A stretch of 28,413 bases of DNA. Source: a virus. A program made the position numbers and the translations under genes. Of the stretch, positions 16,904-24,196 are shown piece by piece. Where the stretch lies: positions 1-28,413 of the IMG/VR virus record IMGVR_UViG_3300048837_000290. One strand, given 5' to 3'. The notes beneath the pieces were generated by a model. The model made no database searches. It was not told where the DNA came from and worked only from the letters and a program-made list of their open reading frames with translations. Numbering within the stretch: the stretch's first letter is position 1; each line of letters starts with the position of its first letter.

Positions 16904-17827
16904 TTATACTACCACTGCTGCGTTGGTGATACCGCTCAACCTGGCGGCTGATTTTCCGTGCATACATGCAATGCCTGCATACCATTCAACACGGGTTCTC
17001 ATTGCTGGCTTTTCTTCAAGTTCTCCCAAATCCCTGGCGTCGATATTGCCATTTTGGATGCCTGTTACCATGCCTGTTCCAAACGACACGCAATAGATTG
17101 ACGTGTTCTGTGCAGTCCCTTCTCCATCGCATGTTTCGGTAAACGGCAAGATTTGGTCTCCTTCATTATCGTAATCTGCAATGAGGATGGGTAGATCGTT
17201 ATACATGGCAATCTGCCTACCAAACGCATCAACGGTCCAGTTAACCATCCCGCCAACGGTTGTGAGTCTGGCCGCGGCCGTAAGGCGTCTGCGCATTGTT
17301 TTATTCATTATGATGTGGGTCGGGTTCTCAACTGCATCAATCAATTCATCTAGCGTTGCAAGCGAAAGTGCGGCGCCGTTGGTGGTATCATTTTTGATCC
17401 ACTGATCACCTGTTACCCTTGTTTCAAGGCCATCAAACCCGCGCGGATCGGATGAGCTGTCGCCTTTCAGAAATTGTGCAGTCCAGGCCAACGCCAGGGC
17501 TTTGACTTTCATTGATTCTTGGACCGAACGATGGTCCATGCCCATGGTTTTCAAAATGAACATGTCAACGTCAAGGTCACCGCCTGCAATAACCAGCGGT
17601 TCGGTAACTGGATTTAGGATGCCTGTTGATTCTGTATAAGCTTCGTTAACACCACGAAAACCGATACCTGGAAGAGTTTCTTCCCTGTTATATCTAAGGG
17701 CGTTACCTTGAATGGTGTCAAACGGTAGAGCCATCAGTACGTCGCTGTTCCGAGCGTACATTTCGATAATGGCCGATTGAATTGGGTTCTGACTGCGCTT
17801 TGCAGCCTCTACTAAAGTAAGAGTCAT
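16904..17827 (-). CDS. Major capsid protein (HK97 fold)
   Basis: Product of 307 residues with a GGAG ribosome binding site 6 bases before the ATG. The N-terminus MTLTLVEAAKRSQNPIQSAI is a helical arm. GIGFRGVNEAYTESTGILNP, then PLVIAGGDLDVDMFILKTMG, then PTHIIMNKTMRRRLTAAAR, then MYNDLPILIADYDNEGDQIL and the C-terminal MRTRVEWYAGIACMHGKSAA match phage major capsid proteins with the HK97 fold. It follows the scaffold gene by 16 bases and precedes the cement protein. No N-terminal pro-domain or protease is apparent, consistent with use of a separate scaffold. Confidence 0.9.
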   Translation of the reverse strand: MTLTLVEAAKRSQNPIQSAIIEMYARNSDVLMALPFDTIQGNALRYNREETLPGIGFRGVNEAYTESTGILNPVTEPLVIAGGDLDVDMFILKTMGMDHRSVQESMKVKALALAWTAQFLKGDSSSDPRGFDGLETRVTGDQWIKNDTTNGAALSLATLDELIDAVENPTHIIMNKTMRRRLTAAARLTTVGGMVNWTVDAFGRQIAMYNDLPILIADYDNEGDQILPFTETCDGEGTAQNTSIYCVSFGTGMVTGIQNGNIDARDLGELEEKPAMRTRVEWYAGIACMHGKSAARLSGITNAAVVV

Positions 17828-17843
17828 TTAATGCTCCATTTTT

Positions 17844-18581
17844 TTATGGTGTTCCAGCATTTCTTGCAGCCGTGAGCCGCTCGATAGGGGATAGTTCGTG
17901 CCAATTTGTTTTTCCTGTTCCGTGCCCGTTGGGAGTTGCCCCGCCACCTGTAGCGCTCGATCCTTTCAATATACTGTCTTTGTAAGGGTATTGCTCGACC
18001 ATAGCATTAAGCGCCTCTTCAAAATCAGCCAACTCTCCAGGTCTGTCATGAGAATATATCTGGTTGCCGTGCTGGTCATATGCTACGACTTTCCCGTTTT
18101 CGATCTTGAAATTCTGGCCGAACCTGGCCTCAACAAGGTCATGTGGGATAGCCATCTTGTCAGCAATGAACTTTGACCTTGCAAATCGGCCACCGATCAA
18201 CTCTTTGGTCAATATACCGTCCTTCTCTGCAACAACGGATTGAAGTTCGTCAATTTTTGACTGCATCGCTTTTGTTACTTCTGCCTTGACCTTTTCCACT
18301 TCTCCGGCATCAATAAGCTTCTTCTGGTCAAGGTTTTTCAATGTTTCGATAGCCTTCAAAGCGTCTTCTGGGTTCTCGATCCCTTCAAACTTCTTGACCT
18401 GCTTTTCCAGCTTTGACCGAGCGTCACGCTCTTTGTTCAGGGCAGTTGTCAATCCGGTAACTTCTTCGCTTGTCTTAAACCCGCCTTCGATGTCGAGCCG
18501 GTATTTGCCGTCTCTCTCAACGTATAATCCAGAAATAGCAGCATCAAGGCCGTCGATGGTGTCAAGAATTGGTTTTAACAT
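17844..18581 (-). CDS. Capsid scaffolding protein
   Basis: Product of 245 residues. The N-terminus GLYVERDGKYRLDIEGGF is followed by a long coiled coil (about residues 40-125, TALNKERDARSKLEKQVKKF and on), then GGRFARSKFIADKMAIPHDL, a DUF6651-like segment, then a Gly/Asn-rich linker and a basic C-terminus. These are the features of scaffolds that guide procapsid assembly and then leave. It lies directly before the major capsid gene and after a putative internal promoter, so the two are probably strongly co-expressed. Confidence 0.8.
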   Translation of the reverse strand: MLKPILDTIDGLDAAISGLYVERDGKYRLDIEGGFKTSEEVTGLTTALNKERDARSKLEKQVKKFEGIENPEDALKAIETLKNLDQKKLIDAGEVEKVKAEVTKAMQSKIDELQSVVAEKDGILTKELIGGRFARSKFIADKMAIPHDLVEARFGQNFKIENGKVVAYDQHGNQIYSHDRPGELADFEEALNAMVEQYPYKDSILKGSSATGGGATPNGHGTGKTNWHELSPIERLTAARNAGTP

Positions 18582-18610
18582 GTCTCATGTTCCTTTTGTG
18601 ATTTTGTTGT

Positions 18611-18650
18611 TTGGCATCTCGCCGGTGGTGGTGTGGTTGGCATCTCGCCG
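18611..18650 (-). repeat. Two direct 14-base repeats in the scaffold gene leader
   Basis: The minus-strand sequence CGGCGAGATGCCAA occurs twice (18637-18650 and 18611-18624), 26 bases apart, between the putative promoter and the scaffold start. Each copy could form a tiny GGC/GCC stem. The arrangement suggests a binding site in the leader RNA or DNA, or a simple duplication. Confidence 0.7.
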
Positions 18651-18673
18651 AAGTATTGAATTTATATATTTGT

Positions 18674-18702
18674 TTGATAGCATTTGTCTATTATCTTGTC
18701 AA
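18674..18702 (-). promoter_or_regulatory. Putative internal promoter for scaffold and capsid genes
   Basis: On the minus strand, TTGACA (18702-18697), a 17-base spacer and TATCAA (18679-18674) form a good sigma70-type promoter in the 131-base gap after the MuF stop. Transcription would start near 18667, giving an ~85-base leader before the scaffold ATG. Confidence 0.5.
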
Positions 18703-18712
18703 GTGGTTATAT

Positions 18713-20779
18713 TCAAAGCTCATCCAGCCGATAAAGCCGACCCGTTTCAGGATCAACCAAATCCTTAAACGTAACCTTTCCGGACTGGATCAACGCAAGC
18801 CGTTTCGGGCCAACAACGTTTTTTTGGAACTGCTCTCCCCGTGATTCAAACCAACTGGCATATTCTCCCTTGTGAGATCCCCAAGTCAGTATATTGCGCC
18901 CCCCGTCTCCAATGGGGATGTCAGGGCGCGTTGTCCATGGCCTGGCCACTTCTTCAAATTCGTCTATGTCTATGCCGAGTTCGCGGAATGTCACTGTGAC
19001 AGGGATTTTGACGCATCTACAATTACTTGACAAAACCCCGTCCACATGGTACATTCCACTTAAACATTGGAGATCATAAACATGCCCAAAAAACTTTCTT
19101 GTCTTGATAGAGACAACATCTGTCAACAGTACATCTCCGGCGTAAACTCTGGTAAAATCGCTAAAGAGTTTGGAATTAACACTAACATTGTCTTGGTTGT
19201 TATCAAAAATGCCGGTATCAAACCCCTTAATGTCAAGCCTCATACATTTGATTGCCTCGGAGATAAACTCCCCATCGAAGAGATTATATCTCTTTACGTT
19301 TCTGGGATCTCTGAAAAGGCTATTGCCGGAAAGTTTAAAGTTTCCAGAAACGTCATAGCCAGGCTTTTGACCAAAAATGGGATTGAGCGGAGGGGAAAAA
19401 CATGCGCCAACCGTCTCATGATGTCTAAGCGAAGCCGTGCCGAAAACGTCAGAAACACCATGGCCGCAAATAAAGCTGTCAGATGCAAGCCGCAGCCAAA
19501 AAAGAGGAGAGAGAAGACTGCCAAAACCATCCAAGTCAAGCCCGCTAACGTTGGCAATGGAGAGGTTGAACTGGTGCAAAAACTCAGATCGAAAGGATTC
19601 AAGGTCACCCCTCAAAAGGCTTTCAAACGTTATAACCTCGACATCGCCTTTGATGAATTCCCCATCGCCGTGGAGGTGTTCGGAGGAGGCTGGCACACTT
19701 GTGGAAACCACGCCAGGCGTTTTAGAGAACGATTTGATGACATTTGCAATGCTGGAATCATTCCTGTTATTGTCTGGACCTCCAAAAATTACCCTATCAG
19801 CGACGGGATTGTGGAATATCTTGTCTCCCTTACGGATAGAATCAGCCGTGGAGAAACCTTTCCCTGTCAAGAACATGTGCTTTGGGGTAACGGTAAACCT
19901 TGCTCCGTTGGAAAGGACAAGCTCAAATACAATGCCTTCATAGGTGGCGACAAAAGCGGCGATCTTGTCAGGAGCAAAAACGGGAGTTTCAGCCGTCAAG
20001 CAATTGGGATGTAGCGGTATCGGTGGGCCCTCGCCAAGTTTATATTGATTGCCGTCATTGCAAGCACACCTGATGCAGGTCCCGGTTCCAGTCCGCATAT
20101 TGCTATTCTCCAAAACGCTCGACCACTTCCATTTTTTTACAATATCTGAATTAGCAGCCATCACAGCGCTCATAGCGGACACGTTAGCAGTCTGGACGAA
20201 AGTTCTTGCCAGTGTAACGGCTTCTTTACGGGTAAAATCTTTCATATGGCCCATGATGCTATCAACGAGCCCAGGATATCCTTTCCCCTGCAACATCCCC
20301 GCTCCGAGATCCTCAAGTAGCCCTTTCTGAACAGTTGCATCAAAGGACCGGTTCACCCAATCGCTTAAAACGTACCCACCCATGGGAGTTGTTTCAAAAA
20401 AAGACTTAAACTGTTCCGGAGATAAAGCAACGTTGTTAAATCCAGGAAGCTTACCACCAACGCTCATTGTCTGGCTATGATAGTTCGCAGATTCTGCCCC
20501 GGCCTGGCTCGCAAGGCTGGATATCTCACTTGTTACCTGTTCTCTGATGCCTGCTGTCAATGACTCAAGCTCTTTTATCAAATCTTGTCGTCTTAGCTGC
20601 TCCCATCTCCGCATCCGTTTGCTGGGATTTGACAAAATGTCATACGCGGCTTTTTCAATGGATTTCATTGCTGTTTTTAATGCAGCGATTTCCATCTTGT
20701 CGATATTGTACCGCCATATTATCTGCCGAGCCGTTTGGTATAACTCCATAAGCTCGTCCGGTTTGATATTTTTATCCAT
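18713..20779 (-). CDS. MuF / SPP1 gp7-like head morphogenesis protein interrupted by an intein
   Basis: Precursor of 688 residues; splicing would give 361 (259 + 102). MuF-type minor head proteins bind the portal and a few copies are packaged in the head. The N-extein is helical, ending in the family core CIRCACNDGNQYKLGEGPP then PLHPN. The C-extein begins CRCVKIPVTVTF and ends with the family-like FKDLVDPETGRLYRLDEL. The hallmark HPNCRC motif is split by the intein exactly between Asn259 and Cys587. It follows the portal gene by 6 bases, the usual portal-MuF-scaffold-capsid order. The ribosome binding site is weak, so translation may be coupled to the portal gene. Loss of splicing would destroy the conserved motif, so the intein must be active if the phage is viable. 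Confidence 0.9.
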   Translation of the reverse strand: MDKNIKPDELMELYQTARQIIWRYNIDKMEIAALKTAMKSIEKAAYDILSNPSKRMRRWEQLRRQDLIKELESLTAGIREQVTSEISSLASQAGAESANYHSQTMSVGGKLPGFNNVALSPEQFKSFFETTPMGGYVLSDWVNRSFDATVQKGLLEDLGAGMLQGKGYPGLVDSIMGHMKDFTRKEAVTLARTFVQTANVSAMSAVMAANSDIVKKWKWSSVLENSNMRTGTGTCIRCACNDGNQYKLGEGPPIPLHPNCLTAETPVFAPDKIAAFVATYEGIVFELVLSNGARFTVTPKHMFLTGKGFSTADSIRKGDKIFHNPVADRVIFGGPDNNRNDSSIANVIKSFSKTPGVVSTSVPASSEHLHGDGEFIKGDVEVITFESLLRGDLESFRSEFLHQFNLSIANVSGLDLDGFGSLLSPLFWLRLASDSFICGHGVSDVFGTASLRHHETVGACFSPPLNPIFGQKPGYDVSGNFKLSGNSLFRDPRNVKRYNLFDGEFISEAIKCMRLDIKGFDTGIFDNNQDNVSVNSKLFSDFTRVYAGDVLLTDVVSIKTRKFFGHVYDLQCLSGMYHVDGVLSSNCRCVKIPVTVTFRELGIDIDEFEEVARPWTTRPDIPIGDGGRNILTWGSHKGEYASWFESRGEQFQKNVVGPKRLALIQSGKVTFKDLVDPETGRLYRLDEL
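19022..20002 (-). mobile_element. Intein (327 residues) in the MuF gene
   Basis: Intein residues 260-586 of the precursor. Block A is CLTAETPVFAPDK with catalytic Cys260. Block B is ARFTVTPKHMFLT with the TxxH pair Thr298 and His301. Block F is HVYDLQCLSGMYHVDG with Asp569 and His578. Block G ends VLSSN followed by Cys587, so the C-terminal Asn586 and the +1 Cys nucleophile are present. The penultimate residue is Ser585 instead of the usual His, a substitution known in some active inteins. The central ~220 residues (about 325-545) contain no LAGLIDADG or HNH motif. Instead, the opposite strand of this stretch encodes a homing endonuclease. The insertion at the most conserved spot of the host protein is typical of inteins. 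Confidence 0.92.
19027..19055 (+). promoter_or_regulatory. Putative promoter for the antisense endonuclease gene
   Basis: Plus-strand TTGACA (19027-19032), a 17-base spacer and TACATT (19050-19055; 4 of 6 consensus bases) lie inside the sequence coding for the intein's C-terminal block. A start near 19062 would put a GGAG ribosome binding site (19069-19072) and the ATG (19082) right behind it. Confidence 0.45.
19082..20014 (+). CDS. Vsr-like (EDxHD/DUF559-type) homing endonuclease encoded antisense to the intein
   Basis: Product of 310 residues. The ATG at 19082 has GGAG 9 bases upstream; an in-frame TTG at 19067 overlaps that site and is unlikely. Two resolvase-like helix-turn-helix motifs lie at about residues 8-45 (SGKIAKEFGINTNIVLVVIK) and 63-101 (SEKAIAGKFKVSRNVIARLL), followed by a basic linker (105-157). 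A Vsr/DUF559-like nuclease core spans 158-250: Glu161/163, YNLDIAF with Asp187, IAVEVFGGGWH with Glu198, Trp204 and His205, His210, Asp219/220, and GIIPVIVW. This matches the EDxHD homing endonuclease group related to Vsr and I-Bth0305I. The gene lies codon-for-codon opposite the intein (endonuclease residue + precursor residue = 567). Its TAG stop is the complement of the MuF Leu256 codon. It would cut intein-free MuF alleles to spread the intein; that is inference. Confidence 0.82.
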   Translation: MPKKLSCLDRDNICQQYISGVNSGKIAKEFGINTNIVLVVIKNAGIKPLNVKPHTFDCLGDKLPIEEIISLYVSGISEKAIAGKFKVSRNVIARLLTKNGIERRGKTCANRLMMSKRSRAENVRNTMAANKAVRCKPQPKKRREKTAKTIQVKPANVGNGEVELVQKLRSKGFKVTPQKAFKRYNLDIAFDEFPIAVEVFGGGWHTCGNHARRFRERFDDICNAGIIPVIVWTSKNYPISDGIVEYLVSLTDRISRGETFPCQEHVLWGNGKPCSVGKDKLKYNAFIGGDKSGDLVRSKNGSFSRQAIGM

Positions 20780-20785
20780 TATCGC

Positions 20786-22258
20786 TTACGATACCGGGAA
20801 TTGAGAAGAAAGGCCTGTCAACGCACCTGTTGGGCCTGAAGTCCGAGATTCATCTTCAATCATAGCCTTGACATCTTCCCAGTCCCAATTATCCCCAATT
20901 AGTCCCCTGCGTTTAAATTCCTGGTGCGCCTGCTCCCGGGAAATAACGCCCATGTCAATAGCTTTAAGGATCAAATCCGGGTCCAGGCCGAATGCCGGGT
21001 TGAAATCTGTATTAATATTAACAAATGGTTCCTGGCCGTCTTTTATCCCCATCCACATACCTGCAAACATCAAGGCGTTATCAATCGCGTCTTTGCAGGC
21101 CATGGCCCAATCTTTAAGCACACTGGTTGACTCAGTTGTTTCCTGCTGAGATTGATATGCGGTTTTGCTGCCGGAATTATAATTTTGTTGGAGAGTAACA
21201 AGACCGTAAAGCGCCATTTTTTCCTCAAGCGCCGTTAATTCTTCCTGGCCCTTATCAACGGCATCCGGATTCACAGATACACTTTTTAGGTCAGCGCTGC
21301 TGTCCATTGAGTGGCACATTCGCCCGGGTCCGAACTCAACATTACCATCTGAATCCGTAAGGAGTTTTCCGAACCACGGCGGACGGCGTACAAAAGCCAT
21401 CAAGCTGACCTGATCGCATGTAGCTTGCCAATGCCGTTTATTTAATTGCGCTAAATCTTCGAGTGCCGGAGCGAAGGCGTCACCGATCTGTTCACCGGGT
21501 GCAAAAAAAGCAATAGGTATTTCAGGAATGCTTGTTTTCCCGTCATCATATAAAAAAACATTGCCTTTATCATCTTTGCGATAAATCTCCCACGATCCCC
21601 GGCGCAAAACACGGACCTGCTCTGTTTTAACATCGTCGTTATCAAACTCACCAGGTATATCAATCACTCTTTCAAGAATCCTGATCGTGTCCAATATCCG
21701 CTTTCCGTTTTCGTAAACAACTCTAAATCCGAGGATATCAGGCTGGTGAACAACAACAAAGAACGGGCGCCAACCTTTCTCTTCGTCAATGCCTGATGTT
21801 TTTATTCTCCATATCCCTTGTTCCGCGTCGTAAAATTCAAACCTTCCGTTTTCTGTCCTGGTTTTAACCTGCGGGTAATCAACAAGCACCGCGACCATGC
21901 CATCATCAATACCTGACTCAAAAAGCATCTGGCCCCATGTTCTTAGATTATTTCCTTGCTGATCAACGTCTGACTCTATCATCTCAAATTTTTCTTTGCT
22001 TGGAGAATCTTCGCTTATTTTAACAGGCTCTGAAAAAACAAGCCCTGTCAGGTAGTTCCTGGTGCGCTTATAGCCGTTGTAAAGATACCCACTTTTAAGC
22101 CTGACCTGGTAATCATCAAAATGCTCTGCGCTTTGCTTGGGTAGATATTCTGTCCCGGCTGAAATCATTGCAGGGGTTCCGCCTATCAATGTCTTTACAA
22201 GCTTGCACCGTTCTGCTGCGTCTTTGAAGTCGTTGCTTTTTTCAAATACTTTTTCCAT
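20786..22258 (-). CDS. Portal protein (DUF4055 type)
   Basis: Product of 490 residues, starting immediately after the large terminase stop (TAA then ATG). The sequence shows the DUF4055 portal pattern: LVKTLIGGTPAMISAGTEYL, RTRNYLTGLVFSEPVKISED, GIDDGMVAVLVDYPQVKTRT, then a middle with PEIPIAFFAPGEQIGDAFAP and LAQLNKRHWQATCDQVSLMA, and a C-terminal helical region with QQNYNSGSKTAYQSQQETTE. The portal forms the dodecameric DNA gate at one capsid vertex, docks the terminase and nucleates head assembly. The neighbours (terminase upstream, MuF downstream) are the expected ones. Confidence 0.85.
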   Translation of the reverse strand: MEKVFEKSNDFKDAAERCKLVKTLIGGTPAMISAGTEYLPKQSAEHFDDYQVRLKSGYLYNGYKRTRNYLTGLVFSEPVKISEDSPSKEKFEMIESDVDQQGNNLRTWGQMLFESGIDDGMVAVLVDYPQVKTRTENGRFEFYDAEQGIWRIKTSGIDEEKGWRPFFVVVHQPDILGFRVVYENGKRILDTIRILERVIDIPGEFDNDDVKTEQVRVLRRGSWEIYRKDDKGNVFLYDDGKTSIPEIPIAFFAPGEQIGDAFAPALEDLAQLNKRHWQATCDQVSLMAFVRRPPWFGKLLTDSDGNVEFGPGRMCHSMDSSADLKSVSVNPDAVDKGQEELTALEEKMALYGLVTLQQNYNSGSKTAYQSQQETTESTSVLKDWAMACKDAIDNALMFAGMWMGIKDGQEPFVNINTDFNPAFGLDPDLILKAIDMGVISREQAHQEFKRRGLIGDNWDWEDVKAMIEDESRTSGPTGALTGLSSQFPVS

Positions 22259-23575
22259 TTAGTTGGCCCTTACCCTGTGTATTGTTGACTGTGGACTGTT
22301 GACCGGCCACAAGTAATCAACCATGTAGCCTATGGCTGTCGTGATGTGCTGATATTTTGAGTCTTGCTCAAGGAAGGATGACCCGGTTTTGACCTGGACG
22401 GTTGCAAGTCCCTTGTGGCAATACGGCGCTTTTTGTGTGTTGACAAAAAGGCTGATTTCATTCTTTGCGTTACATATCCTGGCCCGGACTGCGTTTTGCC
22501 GGTCTTTGATTGCCGGGTGTTTTGGTTTTACCTTTCGGATGAACTTCCACCCAGACTGCCTTAAAACATCTTCAATTTCCGTGTAATCAGACGCATGGCC
22601 GTGCTTTTCTCCCGCCCTGCCTGCCGGATCACCATAAACATAAACCTGTTTGTTTTTGTGGTTTTTATACCGTTCAATAAACTCTTCTGCGGATTGCCTG
22701 CTTATTGCTGATTCAAGGACTATTTCATCAAGGAGATATAGCTTACCGGCCCTTATAACGCCTATTGCGCTCGAAAGCGGTGTGAAGTTTTGGTCATGCA
22801 TCCAATGCAAAAGTTCATGGCTTTCAATCTCTTCATTGGTGTAATTACCTGGCCCATAGTCATCATATATCCTGCCTGTTACCGTTTCAAAAGAGCCTTC
22901 ATATTCTTGCCTAAACTGTTTTGCGCTCAACCGTCTCTGAGCTTCTTCGATAACGTCATGAGGCAATATCTCAGATGATTTCCAATGAAAAAGTTTAAAC
23001 CCGTCCACCTCTTGTTTAGCAAGTTCGCAGATATCATAAAAATGGTTTAGGCCGTCTGGAACACCAAATAGCCAGCACCATGCTCTATAATCAGGTCTGT
23101 TAGGGTTTACGGTATCAAGAGCAGGAGATATATTTAACTCCCACGCATCCGGTTTAGTGTCTGCTATTTCATCAATTCCTCCACCGGTCCATGGGATCCC
23201 CTCAAACCGCTCTGGCTTATCAAACCCGATAAGGTGTATTTCAGATCCATTCGGGAAATAAATAATAAGGTCAGACTCAGACGGGCTTTTTGGAAAAGTA
23301 GATGAAAACGAAAGGCGTTTTAAGTCTTGCCAGAAAATCTTTTTTACTTGCTGATAAGTAGGTGCCCCGGCGAAGTAAAGCTCATTTGGGTTTTTCCATG
23401 CCTGTTTTACTATGAACCGTTTGAATCGTTCTGTTTTTCCGGATCGCCTTCCGGCTGGGACAACAGGGAACCTCACGCCGTTTTTGATAGCGTTCATAAG
23501 TTCTACCTGGACCGGGTGATCTATTAAATTATACCATCTGTCCCAATTAGGCTTTAATTTTAAGTCTATACTCAT
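22259..23575 (-). CDS. Terminase large subunit (packaging ATPase-nuclease)
   Basis: Product of 438 residues. The ATPase domain shows Walker A AGRRSGKT (41-48) and Walker B IDE with Asp135 and catalytic Glu136 (GGGIDEIAD). The nuclease domain contains HDQNFTPLSSAIG (acidic residue Asp261), VYVYGDPAGRAG (Asp316) and a C-terminal GYMVDYLWP with the last acidic residue. The protein pumps DNA into the procapsid and cuts concatemers. It overlaps the small subunit by ATGA (23572-23575), so the two are translationally coupled. Length is normal for the family. Confidence 0.95.
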   Translation of the reverse strand: MSIDLKLKPNWDRWYNLIDHPVQVELMNAIKNGVRFPVVPAGRRSGKTERFKRFIVKQAWKNPNELYFAGAPTYQQVKKIFWQDLKRLSFSSTFPKSPSESDLIIYFPNGSEIHLIGFDKPERFEGIPWTGGGIDEIADTKPDAWELNISPALDTVNPNRPDYRAWCWLFGVPDGLNHFYDICELAKQEVDGFKLFHWKSSEILPHDVIEEAQRRLSAKQFRQEYEGSFETVTGRIYDDYGPGNYTNEEIESHELLHWMHDQNFTPLSSAIGVIRAGKLYLLDEIVLESAISRQSAEEFIERYKNHKNKQVYVYGDPAGRAGEKHGHASDYTEIEDVLRQSGWKFIRKVKPKHPAIKDRQNAVRARICNAKNEISLFVNTQKAPYCHKGLATVQVKTGSSFLEQDSKYQHITTAIGYMVDYLWPVNSPQSTIHRVRAN

Positions 23576-24054
23576 CCTGGCAACCTATCCGCCATTTTAG
23601 CAAGAGTCTCAGCCAATGAGTCAGCAGATGCACCGCTTTGTTCCACTTTTTCACGCCATTTGTCCGGCCTACGGTTCTTAAGCCAAAAAATTTGAGCAGT
23701 AGTGTCAGGTATTACCATTTTTTTTATGTGTTCAACCCTTGTTTTTTTAATGGTCCCGTCTTCTTCATACTTAGACGATGTCTTTTCTTCTTCGTAGTTA
23801 TATCCAAGGGCTCTCTTTAAAAGGCAATCTTCAACGAGGTTGTCAACAAATTCCTTAGATTGTTTTAAGGAGTCTGAAAAAACAGGGAATTTCTTTTTCC
23901 ATGCGTGGAAAGTAGAGATAGCTACGCCCAATTCTTTTGCCATTTCAACATCTGTCAACCCTGATCTTGCCATCCACTTTGAAAGTAAAGGCGTGACATC
24001 TGGATCATATTTTGCAGGTCTTCCTAAACCATTTTTTACTTTTTTCTCCTTCAT
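23572..24054 (-). CDS. Terminase small subunit
   Basis: Product of 160 residues if started at the ATG at 24052-24054, which has AAGGTG 6 bases upstream; an in-frame GTG three codons earlier lies inside that site. The N-terminus has a helix-turn-helix (GLTDVEMAKELGVAISTFHA, then WKKKFPVFSD), the DNA-recognition part. A central helical oligomerisation region with EDCLLKRALGYNYEEEKTSS and a C-terminal KNRRPDKWREK motif are typical of the Terminase_2-like small subunits. It is the first gene of the late block and recognises the packaging start, often within or near its own gene. Confidence 0.88.
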   Translation of the reverse strand: MKEKKVKNGLGRPAKYDPDVTPLLSKWMARSGLTDVEMAKELGVAISTFHAWKKKFPVFSDSLKQSKEFVDNLVEDCLLKRALGYNYEEEKTSSKYEEDGTIKKTRVEHIKKMVIPDTTAQIFWLKNRRPDKWREKVEQSGASADSLAETLAKMADRLPG

Positions 24055-24104
24055 TTCAAACACCTTATAGTATTCAGCAATAATAAATTATACGCATATT
24101 ACAT

Positions 24105-24133
24105 CTTTTATTCTATATCAATAACAAAGTCAA
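24105..24133 (-). promoter_or_regulatory. Weak candidate late promoter upstream of the terminase genes
   Basis: On the minus strand, TTGACT (24133-24128), a 17-base spacer and TAAAAG (24110-24105) precede the small terminase gene by about 50 bases. The -10 match is poor (a TATAAT stands at 24092-24087 without a -35), so late transcription may need an activator. Confidence 0.3.
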
Positions 24134-24196
24134 GCATTTGCAATGAAAATATTATGTTTTTTTAGTAGGTTAAACACTTCACACAAGCGCATATCT

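Noticed and set aside
18611-18650. The 14-base direct repeats as an attachment site or CRISPR
   Set aside because: Only two copies in an intergenic leader, with no integrase or cas genes nearby.
19067-19081. TTG start five codons upstream for the endonuclease
   Set aside because: It overlaps the GGAG site that serves the ATG at 19082 and has no ribosome binding site of its own.
19037-19810. LAGLIDADG or HNH endonuclease domain inside the intein's own frame
   Set aside because: No such motif in precursor residues 325-545; the nuclease signal is only on the opposite strand.
19170-19943. Other plus-strand frames (62 and 168 codons) and a second minus frame (104 codons) within the intein region
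   Set aside because: Out of register with both supported products and without nuclease or intein motifs.
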